A stretch of DNA of 64,000 nt, from positions 62,001 through 126,000 of the forward strand of contig JAJGOT010000358.1 in NCBI GenBank assembly GCA_022457155.1, given 5' to 3'. Source of the stretch: Cladopsammia gracilis. Taxonomy: Eukaryota > Cnidaria > Anthozoa > Scleractinia > Dendrophylliidae. Shown one piece after another: positions 50,701-62,743 of the stretch (positions are counted from its first letter, which is position 1; every line of letters begins with the position of its first letter). The position numbers and the translations under genes are program-made. The notes below the pieces were generated by a model. It searched no databases, was not told the DNA's origin, and worked only from the letters and a program-made list of their open reading frames with translations.

Positions 50701-53700
50701 TTCGATGTCGCAGACATTGTTATATTTCTGACAGTCTTTAAGGTAAATAAATAAGCGGTACGTCTTAAATGCCTTGGGAAAAACGTCGCCTTGTGTGTGT
50801 CGTTTGGAGATGTTGCAATCTCACTCAGGGGTCATTCAATCAATTCAGTCCTGAGAAAAATGGACGTTTTTAAGACAAGATATAGTAAAAATAGTGTGAT
50901 TCGTTGACTAAATTTTGTTTTTATTCATTGAAAGCTGCATTATTATAACTCTATGACTAACTCTCTGCTTCTATTGCATCATTATAGCAATTTTAGTATT
51001 TATATATATTTATTTATTTATTTATTTATCTATTTATTTATTTATCCTAATCATGCTTCATATGCAATCCGGGTAACTGCAGCTGGGATTAAAACGTTTT
51101 CAGAGCGTAGAGCTTTTGTCTGTGACATCGTTTGTCAACCTATTGCAAGCAACTGTAATAGTAAACTGCACTGCTTTTTGCCACCCTTAAAATCCACGAA
51201 TTATAAATTGAGAAATGCAAGTTCGAGCGCAATTCCAACTTGTAGAACAGACCGATTCCAGAAGTCCTTCTTTATTGCCCAAGCATCGCAAAAAACAACT
51301 TGATTGCAAGCGTATATAAGTTTTCATTTTATTAGCCTCATGATTTTAATAGGATTTAAAAAATTATGATTGTAATTAGCTGCCAATATGTGTAAACAAT
51401 AGATATGTGTTATTCAGCTCTTTTTGCTGCAAGGCTGATTTAATAAACAATTATTATATATTATTACTATTATTAGACAGTTTGAAGGCTATTGTAGACC
51501 CTGATAATGTTATTTTTTCTTCTCTCTAGGTCCGTGTACGTCTGAGCCCAGACAGTGGACGTGATACAAACAATAACTCATCTTCATTGGGTCTAATCAC
51601 TGGGATCACTGTCTCGATTCTACTTATTGTTATTATCGTTGGGTTCATTTTTTATGGGCGCCGTTATTCGAAGTAAGAATTGATTACACGAAGTGTTGAA
51701 GTCGTCTTCCATATTTATTGCAAGAGAGCTTTGTTATAACTTAACAAATGTGTTTTAATTATAATACCAAATGAACAATTGGGAAATGAAATGAAAAGAA
51801 AACAAAAACAATACAAGGAAGCCTTATAATTGTGTCAATTGTTCAAACGCTTAGAGCGTAAATAAAGGGGAACGCAGCCGAGGGAATGGAACACAACACA
51901 CAACAGTTCTCATTTATAAAACCCCTCAACTTAATTCATTCTTAAGAGGGCTATGTCACCACTTTTGGTGTTACTTTAGAGCAGTTTTCAACTGAGTGTC
52001 GTAAAACCAAAGTAATTACTCTGACCAATCACAGCAGTCGTAAACAATCCAATGAACCAATCAGAGCTCGAAGCAATTGCATATCGGAGGCGCCAAGCGC
52101 GGGAAAACGCGTGCGAGCAAGTCACGATTGGTTTTGGTTTTACTTCTGATTGGTCGAGAAAGTGGCGCAAGATTTTTTAGTCACTCACAAAGCCTAGCAA
52201 TGCAAAACCAAAAAAAAAAAAAACTTTCGATACTCAATTGAAAACTGCCCTAAGATTAGCGGAAACTCAAAAATAATGGTCCAGTTGTGTTTAAAATTGT
52301 AATGTTTGTTCTCTAAGTGTAAAAGTAGATGTATTTGGCTGCAGATGATCAGGATGGAAATAGCTAGATTGCAACTTGAAAAATTGCCTTTTGCTGTTTG
52401 GTAAAACGATTTTAATGTTTACGAAATTTTATGTTCACAGTAAGATATCTGATGCAAGTAATTGCTGTACCGAAGACGGAGAAGAACAGGTAACAGTCGC
52501 AGAAAATATAAATAACCGCTATATAAGAATAATCGGCAACATCTTGCCATAATTTGCTATACGTAATCAATCAAATCAATAAACTTTATTTAAATGTCAA
52601 AAGACCGCCTAGCCAGGGAGAAATCTCCCTTACTAATATGGGGACATGCGGTTACACAAGTAATCTTTTCGAGGATCTCTTATAACTTTTGGCTAGCGAT
52701 AGTAAAATATGCAGGTCAAGCGGAGTACGGGCTCTGGAAAGGAGATTGCATTAAACAATATCTGAAAGCTTCTAGCGCAAAGTCCGTTTCCAGCCTCCTA
52801 CGCAACACCCTGACTCAGAAAACGGCCTGTCATTGGCTAATAAGTGGAAAATGATAACGCTTTTTAACATTTACTCTATTTTGCTATCTTCACAGGATAC
52901 AGTAATGATGAGAACGCGAACAAACTCATTGATCCAGCAGGATAATGAGAAAATGTACAAAGCTCTCAATATCAGAGCAAACGAACCAAGTAAGTCTACG
53001 TGTAAATCGTGTTTTTTTTTTATCGCAGTGGGAAAATTTTAAATAATAAATCTTATGAAATTCTTTAATTATCCTATTCCAGAACTTTATGCATTAAATT
53101 ACTGTGTGCCTCAGAGTGCAGCCACGAGAGATAATCACGACATTGATCACTTGTACGATACCATAGATGATCCCGAAGGGTACAACACGGAAGACAGTCA
53201 AGAATCATTCTATAGTGTTCGAGAGGAATGTACTCTCAACGGCGAAACTGAATTAAAACACCCTGCTTCGTACAACATCTTAGACGAAGAACGTTCCGCT
53301 AAGGAAGAACCTGAGGAGGCTGTGAATTATGGTTCAGAACCAATGTACAAAGTTCAGGAGGAACCATATCTTGTAGAAGGACAGAGCTCTGGTGATTGTG
53401 GTTCAATCTCTTCAGAAACACAAGTCACAGCGGAAGAATCTGACAGTAATGCTTCAGAACCAGTGTTCAACGTTTTGTTGCCTTATCTTGAAAATACACA
53501 GAGCTCTGCTGATTATGGTGACTTCTCTTCAGGAGGACAGGCCACCGCGAATGGACCTGATTCACCTGACAGCAGTGGTACAGAACCAACAGTGTCCAAC
53601 GTTTTGGAGAAACTTTATATTGGAGATGCAAAGAGCAATGGTGATTATGGTGTGAGCTCTTCAGAAAGAAAAGTCACGGTGAAAGGACCCGAGGTTCGTC

Positions 53701-54806
53701 ACGGTAATGATATCGAGGCAGTGCACAACGAATTGGAAGGAACTTACCTTGAAAATGCACAGAGCCCTGTTGATTATGGTGCCATCTCTTTAGAAACACC
53801 ATTTACCCTGGAAGGACCTGAGTGGTCTTACAGTAATGCTTCAGAACCAGTGTACCATATTTTGGAGGAACCTTATCTTGAAAGTGCAGAAAGCTCTGAT
53901 AATAATGGTGCCATCTTTTCAGAAACACAAATTACGGTTGAAGGACCCGAGAGACCCGACAGTAAATGTATAGAACCAGTGTACTATGTTTTGGAGGAAT
54001 CTTATTTTGAAAATGCAGAGAGCGGAGGTAATTATGGTACCATCTCTCCAGAAACACAAGTCACCGTGGAAGAACTTGAGGGGTCTTACAGTAATGATAC
54101 AGAACCAATGTACAACATTTCGGAGCAACCCTATCTTAACAATGGAAAGAGCCCTGGTGATTATGGTGCGATCTCTCCAGAAAGACAATGTGCCGTGGAC
54201 CCTGGACCTGAGGGACCTGGCAGTAATTGTACAGAACCAGTTCAAAACGTTTTAGAGGAACTTTATCTTGAAAATGCAGAGAGCCGTTTAGAAAGACAAA
54301 TCACTGTAGAAGGACCTCATGGGTCTGACAGCAATGCTTCAGAATCAGCTTACAAGGTTCTGGAGGAACCTTCTCTGGAAACTGCAGAGAGCCCAACTAA
54401 TTATGGTGCCTTCTCTCAAGAACCACAAGTCGCTGGAGACGGGCCAGTGCAAAATGTTTTGGAGAAACCTTACATTGAGAATGGAGAGAGCTCTGGTATT
54501 TGTGGTGCTATATCTTCAGGAGGACAGTCAACCGCGGAAGGACCTGTGACGTTTGTTAATCATGGAGCAGAACTAGCGTACAATGTTTTGGAAAATCCTT
54601 ACCTTGAAGATGCAAAAAGTCCTGGAAATTATAATGCCATTTCCTCAAGAGAACAGGCCACCGTAGAACAACCCAGTAATAATGGTACCGAATCAGTTTA
54701 CAACGTTTTGGATGAGTCTAAAGAAGAAGAGAGTTCTGGAAATGTTGATGTCATCTTCTTAGAAAGGCCAATTTGCAACAAGAATGTTTTTCGGAAGATC
54801 CTATAG
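47708..54806 (+). CDS. P4: receptor-like type I membrane protein with very long repeat tail
   Basis: Eight exons: 47708-48020, 48398-48669, 49821-49950, 50387-50562, 51530-51672, 52441-52489, 52896-52989 and 53083-54806. Phases are 1,0,1,0,2,0,1; the product is 966 residues. Signal peptide about 1-21; six-Cys module C-x8-C-x12-C-x-C-x-C-x15-C with ATFVF; exon 2 begins DCANTHHFL and holds NTSWYLGC; exon 3 holds GIQC and a Cys in GCMMFK. The stalk has about 59 residues. The transmembrane helix at about 317-339 is followed by GRRYSK. The tail is about 625 residues, acidic, with KMYKALN, LYALN and about twelve repeats of roughly 43 residues. A three-codon upstream frame (ATG TCA TGA at 47703) overlaps the start region. 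P4 and P5 share exon 2 and 3 motifs and the 130-nt exon 3, so they are a close pair. Function unknown. Confidence 0.88.
49160..49500 (+). repeat. Four ~77-bp units derived from a SINE body, P4 intron 2
   Basis: CCCTGCGATGGACTAGCATC (or one-base variants) recurs near 49167, 49243, 49320 and 49397, each followed by CCATCCAGG...AGTAGCAATACTCC. The unit and the tail after the last one (CTCCGGCCG...GGCTCGAGTGCG) match the SINE at 11155-11599 in reverse complement. Confidence 0.85.
51975..52253 (-). mobile_element. MITE family F2, copy 2 (P4 intron 5)
   Basis: Reverse-complement copy of 17312-17574, with ends AGAGCAGTTTTCAACTGAGT and ACTCAATTGAAAACTGCCCT, and shared core GCGCGGGAAAACGCGTGCGA. Confidence 0.85.
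53332..54720 (+). repeat. About twelve ~43-residue tail repeats in P4
   Basis: The typical unit reads EPVYNVLEEPYLENAES, then YGAIS, then an ETQVTVEGP-like stretch and an SNxSE end. Intact units thus offer three tyrosines (YxVL, PYLE, YGAI). In the first position tyrosine is kept in PMYKV, PVYHI, PVYYV, PMYNI, SAYKV, LAYNV and SVYNV, but replaced in PVFNV, TVSNV, AVHNE and two VQNV copies. Confidence 0.9.
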
Positions 54807-55483
54807 AACCCGAGTAATCTAGTTTCTTATGTTTTGCAGGAGGACATTCACTAATCCAAACTCCTTACCAGTTGATAAACATGAAGACACTAGTCTATAT
54901 TGTTCTGCAAAGGCCTGGGGGTGTAAAAACGAAATCTACAAGTAGCTACAAGTCTTTGTGTTCACGTATCACAGATATTTAAAAATATAACATTTTAGAT
55001 CTTTAAACATGATTTTACGCTGGGTTTAGAAGTATAAAAGTTGAAAGTAGTAGCATTTATGTAAGGATATATTAAGGTTATATGTACGGTAGGTTATCCA
55101 TGCCCGATCATCAAATTTGACGATGTTTTTAAAGTGAAGCTGTAACCATAATTTACAAAAAATCGAATAATTATATACTTTGAATACAATTGCCATTTTC
55201 TTAATAAGGTGTCCGCATTGTGTAAAACAGTTCATTGTTTTCGAAAATGCCCGCTCGTTGTTTTTGTTTAATGTACAGATCAAAACTAATTAAATGCTTG
55301 CCAGTCTTTCCCTTTCGCACTGAATTGTCTTAGAGATCAGGTGTACAGAAATACCAGAATTGACAGTTTTTAGGAAATATCCCTTCAGTGGCATGTTATA
55401 CACCGCTGGAAAGCTCATAAATACTGAAGCACCGAGACAACAATTAAGCCCGATAATAATTATTGATATCATCATGGATAAAG

Positions 55484-55489
55484 AATAAA
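55484..55489 (+). terminator. Possible polyadenylation signal of P4
   Basis: AATAAA about 680 bases after the P4 stop; nearer canonical copies were not seen. Confidence 0.3.
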
Positions 55490-57606
55490 TTGACTTTGCA
55501 GTTTGCAATTATGCAAACCTTTTTTGTTAGAAAATTTGAACAATTCATCAGTTTTCTCAAAATCAATCAAATACCACAGGAAACAAATTACACTGTCTAC
55601 TAGAAAGGTTGTTATTTATGTTACAGAAATATAATGCTTTTGCAATTTACGTCAATAGTAAATTGCACGAAATTAAGGGATTTTTCTGATACATTCATTC
55701 CATCTCAAGTCTGTAATTCGACTGAAATTTTGTAACACCTTCCAAGTCATGAGACCAAATATCACCAACATATCACAACCAACATTTGAAACAAATATAA
55801 CTTACAGAACATCATATTGTTCGTTATTTGTCTAAATGATGATAATAATTATAACTATATATTTCTTTTTGCTTGTTAATTTTCGATTTGTTGTTTTTAC
55901 TGTGCGCGAGTCTCTACACCTGCCAAAGAAAAGTCACCAAATCGCAATCGAAGACTGAAGTATACCTCACGAACTCAGTTAATAAAATCAAATTACCAAA
56001 TCATGGTCGCTTCTATATCGATGAAAAAATGTAAAACTATATTCCTATGTGTTATGGATCATTTTCTCAACTATTTTAAAGCTTTACAACTTCATTTATA
56101 TCCAAAAATGTGTCGCTATTAATTCAAAGTGCTATTTTAAAACGTAGAACACTGAGGTAAATTCTGTTTTGTACTATCATTTCATAACGGCCGATGCAAA
56201 GAAACATCACCACTGAATGATATTTGCTTGATTGCCGCTTTACAAGAGCAATGTATGCCTATCTTGGGGAATGGAAGCATTGTATAGACTGTTGGGTCAA
56301 AAAAGGTTTGGAACATGGGAAATGGGTTTCATCCAATAAGAGCGCCCTTTATTGAAAGAAGGTGTTTTGCTGAGTTACATTTGGCAACTGAAAACCCGTT
56401 TGATCGCCTTCCAAATTACTACATTCTTCAAATTTACCCAGTTCAAGTACTTTTATTTAAACGACTATAAATGCTTCAGATTAAAGATTTCTTCTTTTTT
56501 TTAAACCAAGCTAAAAAACAAGTTAAGCCACGAGTTGTTATTGATTTCCATTTTCACGATACGTCATCCTACCATAACTGCCAGTCTGCCAGAATCCTTC
56601 GTGCAAATTATGGCTATTGTTATTTAAACCTCGATATGATCAGAAAATGTAAATAAGAACGGGGCAACGCAATGAATTCAGTTGCAGGAAATGAATGTAG
56701 ATAGATGAAAATGGTCTATTTCTTACTTCTTGACTAACGGCTAGAGGAAGAAACACGCCAACGTTCCGAATAATTGACAATAATGTACAAAAAGCGCGCT
56801 GAAAATTTTAAGTAGTAAGCAACAACAATAACATTTTGGATGTGTTACAAATAACACAATATCAAATATTTCTCGAGATCGCACCAATTTTTACGTGATT
56901 TGCGACGAAACCATAACCCAGCTTAGTTTGTAAAAATATGTGCCTTAAAAGCTATGCAGAATGTTACGTGTTCTTAAATCTTGCGTTATTGTTGCAAAAT
57001 GTCTACCATTTAATCGTAGAATCAAAGGTTTTGTATTTGCCTCTCAATATTGGCATTTTGTATATTATATTATATTTTGTATCTGCAATCTTCTTTTCCA
57101 CCAAACGTCACGTCTCCATAAGTTTTTGTTCCTTTTTTAGTTTTTATTTTAGTTTAACTTGTTGAAAATTAAAGAATTTTGTCTAGATAATTTACTGATA
57201 CAGTTTTATGCACATAAGGATAAACGTGATCACTCTTGCTGCAGTTTGTATTTTAGATTGGTAAGTTTGCTTTTATCCCTATTACTACATCACAAAGTGT
57301 CTCTCGTTTTCAAAATATACCAGAAAACCAACTCCCCTTCATGTTTAATCGCTATCTTTTCAATCAGGATGGGAAAAAATGCGCTTAAACACATTGCACT
57401 TGATGCTTTAAGTAGAAGCGCGCCTAAAATGGCAATTGTTTTCTTAACATGACGTAAACCAGTGGCTTGTTGCTAAGAGATGCTCATTTAAAATCAAGAA
57501 TTTAAAATATCGAAACAAATATATAAATATTAGAAAGAAAACAACATCACAGTTCTTATTATCATTGCCAAATCATTGGGATCACGGTTATTATTCCATG
57601 GGAAGA

Positions 57607-57617
57607 GAAATCGAAAC
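57607..57617 (+). promoter_or_regulatory. ISRE-like site upstream of P5
   Basis: GAAATCGAAAC fits the interferon regulatory factor half-site pair GAAANNGAAAC, 63 bases before the P5 start codon. P1 has a looser pair (GAAACTAAGAAAC) about 40 bases before its start. Short motif matches are weak evidence. Confidence 0.3.
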
Positions 57618-57679
57618 CCACAGTTGAGACTGAAATGTCTTCTTGAAAAAAGCTAGCGCAGTTCCAAATTAATCAAATA

Positions 57680-60600
57680 ATGATACCGAATGATATGTTG
57701 ATAACAATATTGACTTCGATTATTTTAATCCACTTTTCCACTGGCTTCAATTTGGAAGACGTTTTCGTCATTAACAGAAACACTGGGCCACGTGGCAACG
57801 TTATGAATGGCAAGGACTCTTTTAAGATTTCTCCTTCGTTATGTAATCGAGCTTTGCCTAGCACAGGGGATGAATGCGAACCATTTCAGGCGGATCCTCC
57901 GACCAGCCAGTGTTCCTGTCCGTGTCCAGAAAGCAGAGCCACGTTCGTTTTCCAGAACAGTCTATGGACGTGTCTTGAAAATGGCAGAATAAGAGTTCTA
58001 CAAGGTAACGGTATGATGGTTCATTTTAATTGATAGAATGTAATTGATTTGATTTGCGTAATTTAGAGTGAAATGATATAGACATCATTAACCTCTGGTG
58101 CTGATTTATATGTACAAGGTCAAAACAACATTGATCCTTCATAAAATCTGAAATAAATAAACAAAAGACAGATACCAAGAGGCATTATTGGTTTGTAATT
58201 CAATGCAGTAAAAAATAAAACCAAAGTAAACTCACTGACCAGTTATCAGAGATATAGACAATGCAGTGAACCAATCAGAACTCGATGCAAATAGTTACGT
58301 GAACCCTGAGCCAAGCGCGGGAAGGTGTGCAAGCTAATTATAAGTCACTAATGGTTTTGGACTTATTTCTAATTGTTTTACAAAATTAGCGCGTGTTTAT
58401 TTGAGCAATTACAAGATGTTGTTGCCGAAAACCATACATATATGTATACGTCTGAGACCCGATACGGGTAAAATACAGAATCTAAGGATAAGTTTTCTGG
58501 AAAACGAAAAGGTTAAAAGTTAGATATTTCTTTATGTCAACTGGAACAAAAACAACCGTTATTAAAAAAGGTACGGTCGGAAATGTTCAGCAAAGTGAAC
58601 GAGACTACACTGTGTGATAAATAATGAGAATTAGTTGGTAACCTAGACACAAGTCAGGCAGGATATACGACTCGCACGTACCCAGATTTCCAAGCATGCC
58701 CCCGAGACAGGCCAATATCCTCTGTGCGCGATAAAGTTGAGCACTAGTCGGCACGCGTCGTGTAAAAGAGGCTATCAACAGATATGATGGAATCGAAATT
58801 CCTGTTTTGTAGTTGTCAAAGGCCAAGAACCACAACAACAAGAAAACGGTACTATAGCGGACGGCAGAGTGATCAGCTTCTCATCGTAGTAAAGAGAATC
58901 GAGTTCCTCTAATTGCAGCCGCCCATCGTGATAATAATGCTGACGCGCCTAATGAAGACTCGCAGTGAGGATTCAAAACGTCGCGATTTACATGGCTGCA
59001 TCATACGCTTTTCAGTTATAATTATTATTGGGAGCATTTATTTATTTACATTTATTTATTTATTTATTTATTTATTTATTTTGAAGTCTTACTATTAATA
59101 CGTTTTGACAGAACAGTTATTGAAGTGATTTCATGTACGACAAAAGCACCAACTTAAAATAACAAAAATATTTTCATTAAACTAAAATCACTAGGATACT
59201 GTTTTTTGATTTATAATTTTGTGAAGGGATGAAGTTATAGGTTATAGGTCAAGGCCCTGAGAGTGGGGTGGGGGAATCGATACATAGTTAGAGTTTTCAT
59301 TATATGCCACAATAAAATATATTGGTCTCGGTGGTCGTTGTGCTATTGATTCTTGCTTACAAGTACATTTTCGGATTGTTGGGCGTAAGGGCAAGGATAG
59401 AGGTTTGGCTTAAATCTAATATTAATTTGTCTTCTTTGTACACGTTATTTCATTAGATTGCAACCAAACAACTCATTTCTTGAATGAGATAAATCCCAGC
59501 CGGTTGTGGACGTTAAACATACCAGATACAAAGTTAATCCGTATTTCTTACGGTGGGCAACATGGCTGGCAAAGCTGTGAGGTACATTTACATTCTTCGT
59601 GGTATCTCGGATGTAACGGGACGCGAGCTAGTTCAAGTCTGTATCTTAGGAAAATGAAGGAACTGTTTGCATTTGAAGGATTAGCCTCTGCTAGTGGTGG
59701 TCATCTTGCTCTAAAGGTAAGAAATCGTCATTGAACTTGACTTTAATCTCACACAATAGGGCGATCTTTGTTTACACTTTTTGCCTCATTAGCATATGTG
59801 CATCATTTTCTAATCGAGCTACAACAAAATCAACTCTGAATATTGATAGGGCATAGTACAATTAGCCATCTATGGTTATTTAAACCCTTTTGAACCTTTT
59901 TCGAATACTCTTTGCGCAATGCTGTTTTCAAAACTCTAGATTTTACAAAGAATGTATGGCTCATAAGCGCTTTTGCCAGCCAGCAATTTTGCAGTTTTGG
60001 ATAGCTTATATTTTCTTAAATATTACATGCAAAGAGCTAAAAAATGGGGTAGATTACTAAATTTAACAAGCTCTTTCAACTGTTGAAGTCAATTCGTATT
60101 TAGCATAATTAATGTCTTCTCTACGTAAATTGGTTTGCTAATGAGACAAAATGTAAAATCTTTGATAACAATACACTGATAGATCGCAGCATACACAAAC
60201 CCATAGCTTAACCATATTGGGATTTAACCCTACCCACGTTGACTTTGGAAGTTTATAACAGTTAGAAGTATTTAACCAATACTCACCAAATGCGACTTGT
60301 TCTGAAATGTATCTGGAGACAATGTGGCGGAGTTTTGTTTCAATGTCAATTTCATTGGTTTCTTATTCCCTTTTCACATCTCGTCCAGTTTGAAAATATT
60401 TCTTTTTTTCTACAGGTTAGCGGAGGTATACAAAATGCACACTTGTTACAAGGAAAAATAATCAACCTCGGTATCCGATGCACGAGACCCAATCATCTTC
60501 CATATCACAGCTGCTTGATGTTCAAATTAATTGGACAACAAACATGTAAGCAAGGCAAATAAAGTATATGAATTGAATCATATATCAACTGCGGATAGAG

Positions 60601-62466
60601 AATGTAAAGTGAAGAAATTATCCTCGTAGTTGTGTTTGCAATTTAAGCAATTGCAAAGAAGCCTAAAAAAAATAGGGTTTCAAAGGTATTTAAACCCATG
60701 ACCGTCGCATTACCTGTGCAATGCTCTAAATAACTGAGTTTTGAAGCCACATACATTGGGAGCAAGGTTAATTGTGGGTTGATGTGTTCCCAGGAAAGTG
60801 GTAAAGAATGACAAAGGAAGCCGATCATTTTTTTTTTCAGGTTTCTTTGCAATTCCTTAAATCGAAACACAACTACTGCGAGAATCATTTCTTCAATTCA
60901 CAAACATTTAAGCTTGAACCTTTTTTACGTACACTTTAAGAACATTGTTTTTTTTTTTTATATTACCATATTACTCGAACAGATTATTATTATCTTCTTC
61001 CATTATTTAGAACAATTTTTGCTATATATTTTCACTTTGTCTTTTTGTGCTCATTTGGGCCATGTTTTTGGGCCATGGTTTTTGCGCCAAATGCAGGGAT
61101 CGCCTCATTGCACCATGTTTTCCATTACATTTGTATGATATTGTACCGACATGTTGTACCATATAGTTTTGCAGTATTTTTTAAACCTTATTTTCCAACT
61201 AGATCAGTTTTCTTTGTTCTTTTCAGGGGAATATATCACATAACCCGGTTCATTACAGTGCTCGAAAAGCTGGGTGCGGCTTTGATTATAACAGGGGAGC
61301 GGCGTGGCTGAAAACAATAACTGATAAGAATAGCAAAACAAAGGATTATATAGTCCCCTCGTAATATTCCCCTGGCATTAGTCCCCTAGTAATAGAATAA
61401 CACAAACGGGAAGACAAAATAGGGATTAACAAGGAAACACACAAGCATCAGTCAATATATTTTGTTTACATAAATCACAACTTCATCAATCTTATTCCAA
61501 CATAATTAACTTGCCGGGTCACGACCAAAAAGCGAAATGTTGATGACATTATTTGATGGTATCGTACCTCGATTTAGGTTTCGCGTCTTCAATAGTGTAT
61601 GACGCCTCCGTTTACGCTTGAACCTGAATATTTTTTCCGCCGGTTTCCCTTGGAAAACACACCGAAATCCACTCTATTGATCTTCGAAAGATGAAGGCAG
61701 GCAGTTGGGCCATGGCGAGACCACGAGTACTGTTCATCCATTTTCTTCTCTCTCTCTCTCTCTCCCTCCTTCTACTCATAACGAAGCAACGTGCTCAATG
61801 CAAATTTGGCAAAAGCAAAACATGTTTACCGTCTCGCTAGTATGCCGTAATCCCAATGCGGCCTTGCGGAATCATGCATTTTTGCATTTGAATTGAACGG
61901 AATGTTACTCGCTGAAAAATTAATAGTTTCTTTGTTTTTAGAAAACCTCACAAGGCTACGCCCTCGGGTACGCCACGAGGGGAATATATCACATATCCCC
62001 TCGCTCCAGGTCAATAACCCTTACATGTTTTTAATATTTGCGGTAATGATCTTCGAGGCTCAATGCAAGCTCAAGTCGGCATACCCTTTCTCTAAATTTC
62101 ATGCAAAAATTAGTTTTCGTAAGGTTTCGCCGTTTTGCAACACGATTACTAAAGAAAAGGCCTGTGAAAAATCGTGCTCACAATGCAGCCCTCTATGTCA
62201 TACATGCTATATATTTATGGTGAAGCTCAACGCTAGGCTTCTATTTATTTCTCCTGCCGGTGTATAAGCATTTAGGTACTGGTGCTATAAGGCTTGGCAT
62301 TTTAAGGGAATATAAAACAACTATAAATGCGACTGTATGTTTATTAGGTCCTGAACCAGTGCCCAATTTACAAACTTCTTCCACCGTGATACCACAGAAT
62401 ACCGCAACACCCACAGGAACACCAACTGAGATCGTTACGACTGCGTTACCGTCCAACATGTCCAAC
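57680..62466 (+). CDS. P5: receptor-like protein, 5' exons only (partial)
   Basis: Four exons: 57680-58004, 59457-59716, 60416-60545 and 62348-62466, phases 1,0,1,0, giving the first 278 residues. A signal peptide (LITILTSIILIHFSTG) may start at M1 or M6. The six-Cys module is C-x10-C-x11-C-x-C-x-C-x15-C with ATFVF; exon 2 begins DCNQTTHFL and holds HSSWYLGC; exon 3 holds GIRC and SCLMFK. The stalk is short (about 40 residues, Thr/Pro-rich). The donor after exon 4 is intact (gtaagt), but no transmembrane or tail exon appears before the LTR element. The remaining exons either lie beyond the window or have been lost. Closest to P4 in exon sequence and length. Confidence 0.82.
58196..58400 (-). 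mobile_element. Degenerate MITE family F2 copy in P5 intron 1
   Basis: Recognisable words of the 51975-52253 copy remain in order (CCAAAGTAA, GAACCAATCAGA, GCCAAGCGCGGGAA, TGGTTTTGGACTT) with many changes and lost ends. Confidence 0.6.
60636..60865 (-). mobile_element. Small element with inverted ends around a tRNA-like core, P5 intron 3
   Basis: Ends AATTGCAAAGAAGCCTAAAA and TTTTCAGGTTTCTTTGCAATT are inverted repeats. The centre, on the minus strand, is a decayed tRNA-like sequence (ACTCAGTTATTTAGAGC, then GTCATGGGTTTAAATACC). Confidence 0.55.
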
Positions 62467-62743
62467 GTAAGTATGCGATGAAATATTGTTATGGTAACAT
62501 GCAAACATGCAAAAGGAAAAATAGGAGTTAACGATCTATCAGTTGGATGTATAGCATACAATAGCATAGGAATGGACTTCAGCAGAGAGAGTGTCTGATA
62601 AGCCCAGACGATTAAATTGCTGAATTCCCGCATCTGGAGAAAATATAAAGAATACATGTGCATGTAAAGAGTACAGGAACTTTGCATCTTGAGTCGATAA
62701 TTATTTTCTTACGTACGTCATGTTGCTCGTAAAATACTTTTGA

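Larger units (their letters stand above)
54807..57679. other. Spacer between P4 and P5
   Basis: AT-rich sequence with no supported exon and no recognised mobile element. The first 700 bases are probably P4 3' UTR. The last 200 bases are the likely P5 promoter. Confidence 0.6.

Noticed and set aside
52594..52854. 86-codon open frame in P4 intron 6
   Set aside because: It lies between two well-supported exons, has no recognisable domain, and its left part (AATAAACTTTATTTAAATGTC) looks like the 3' end of a dispersed element on the other strand.
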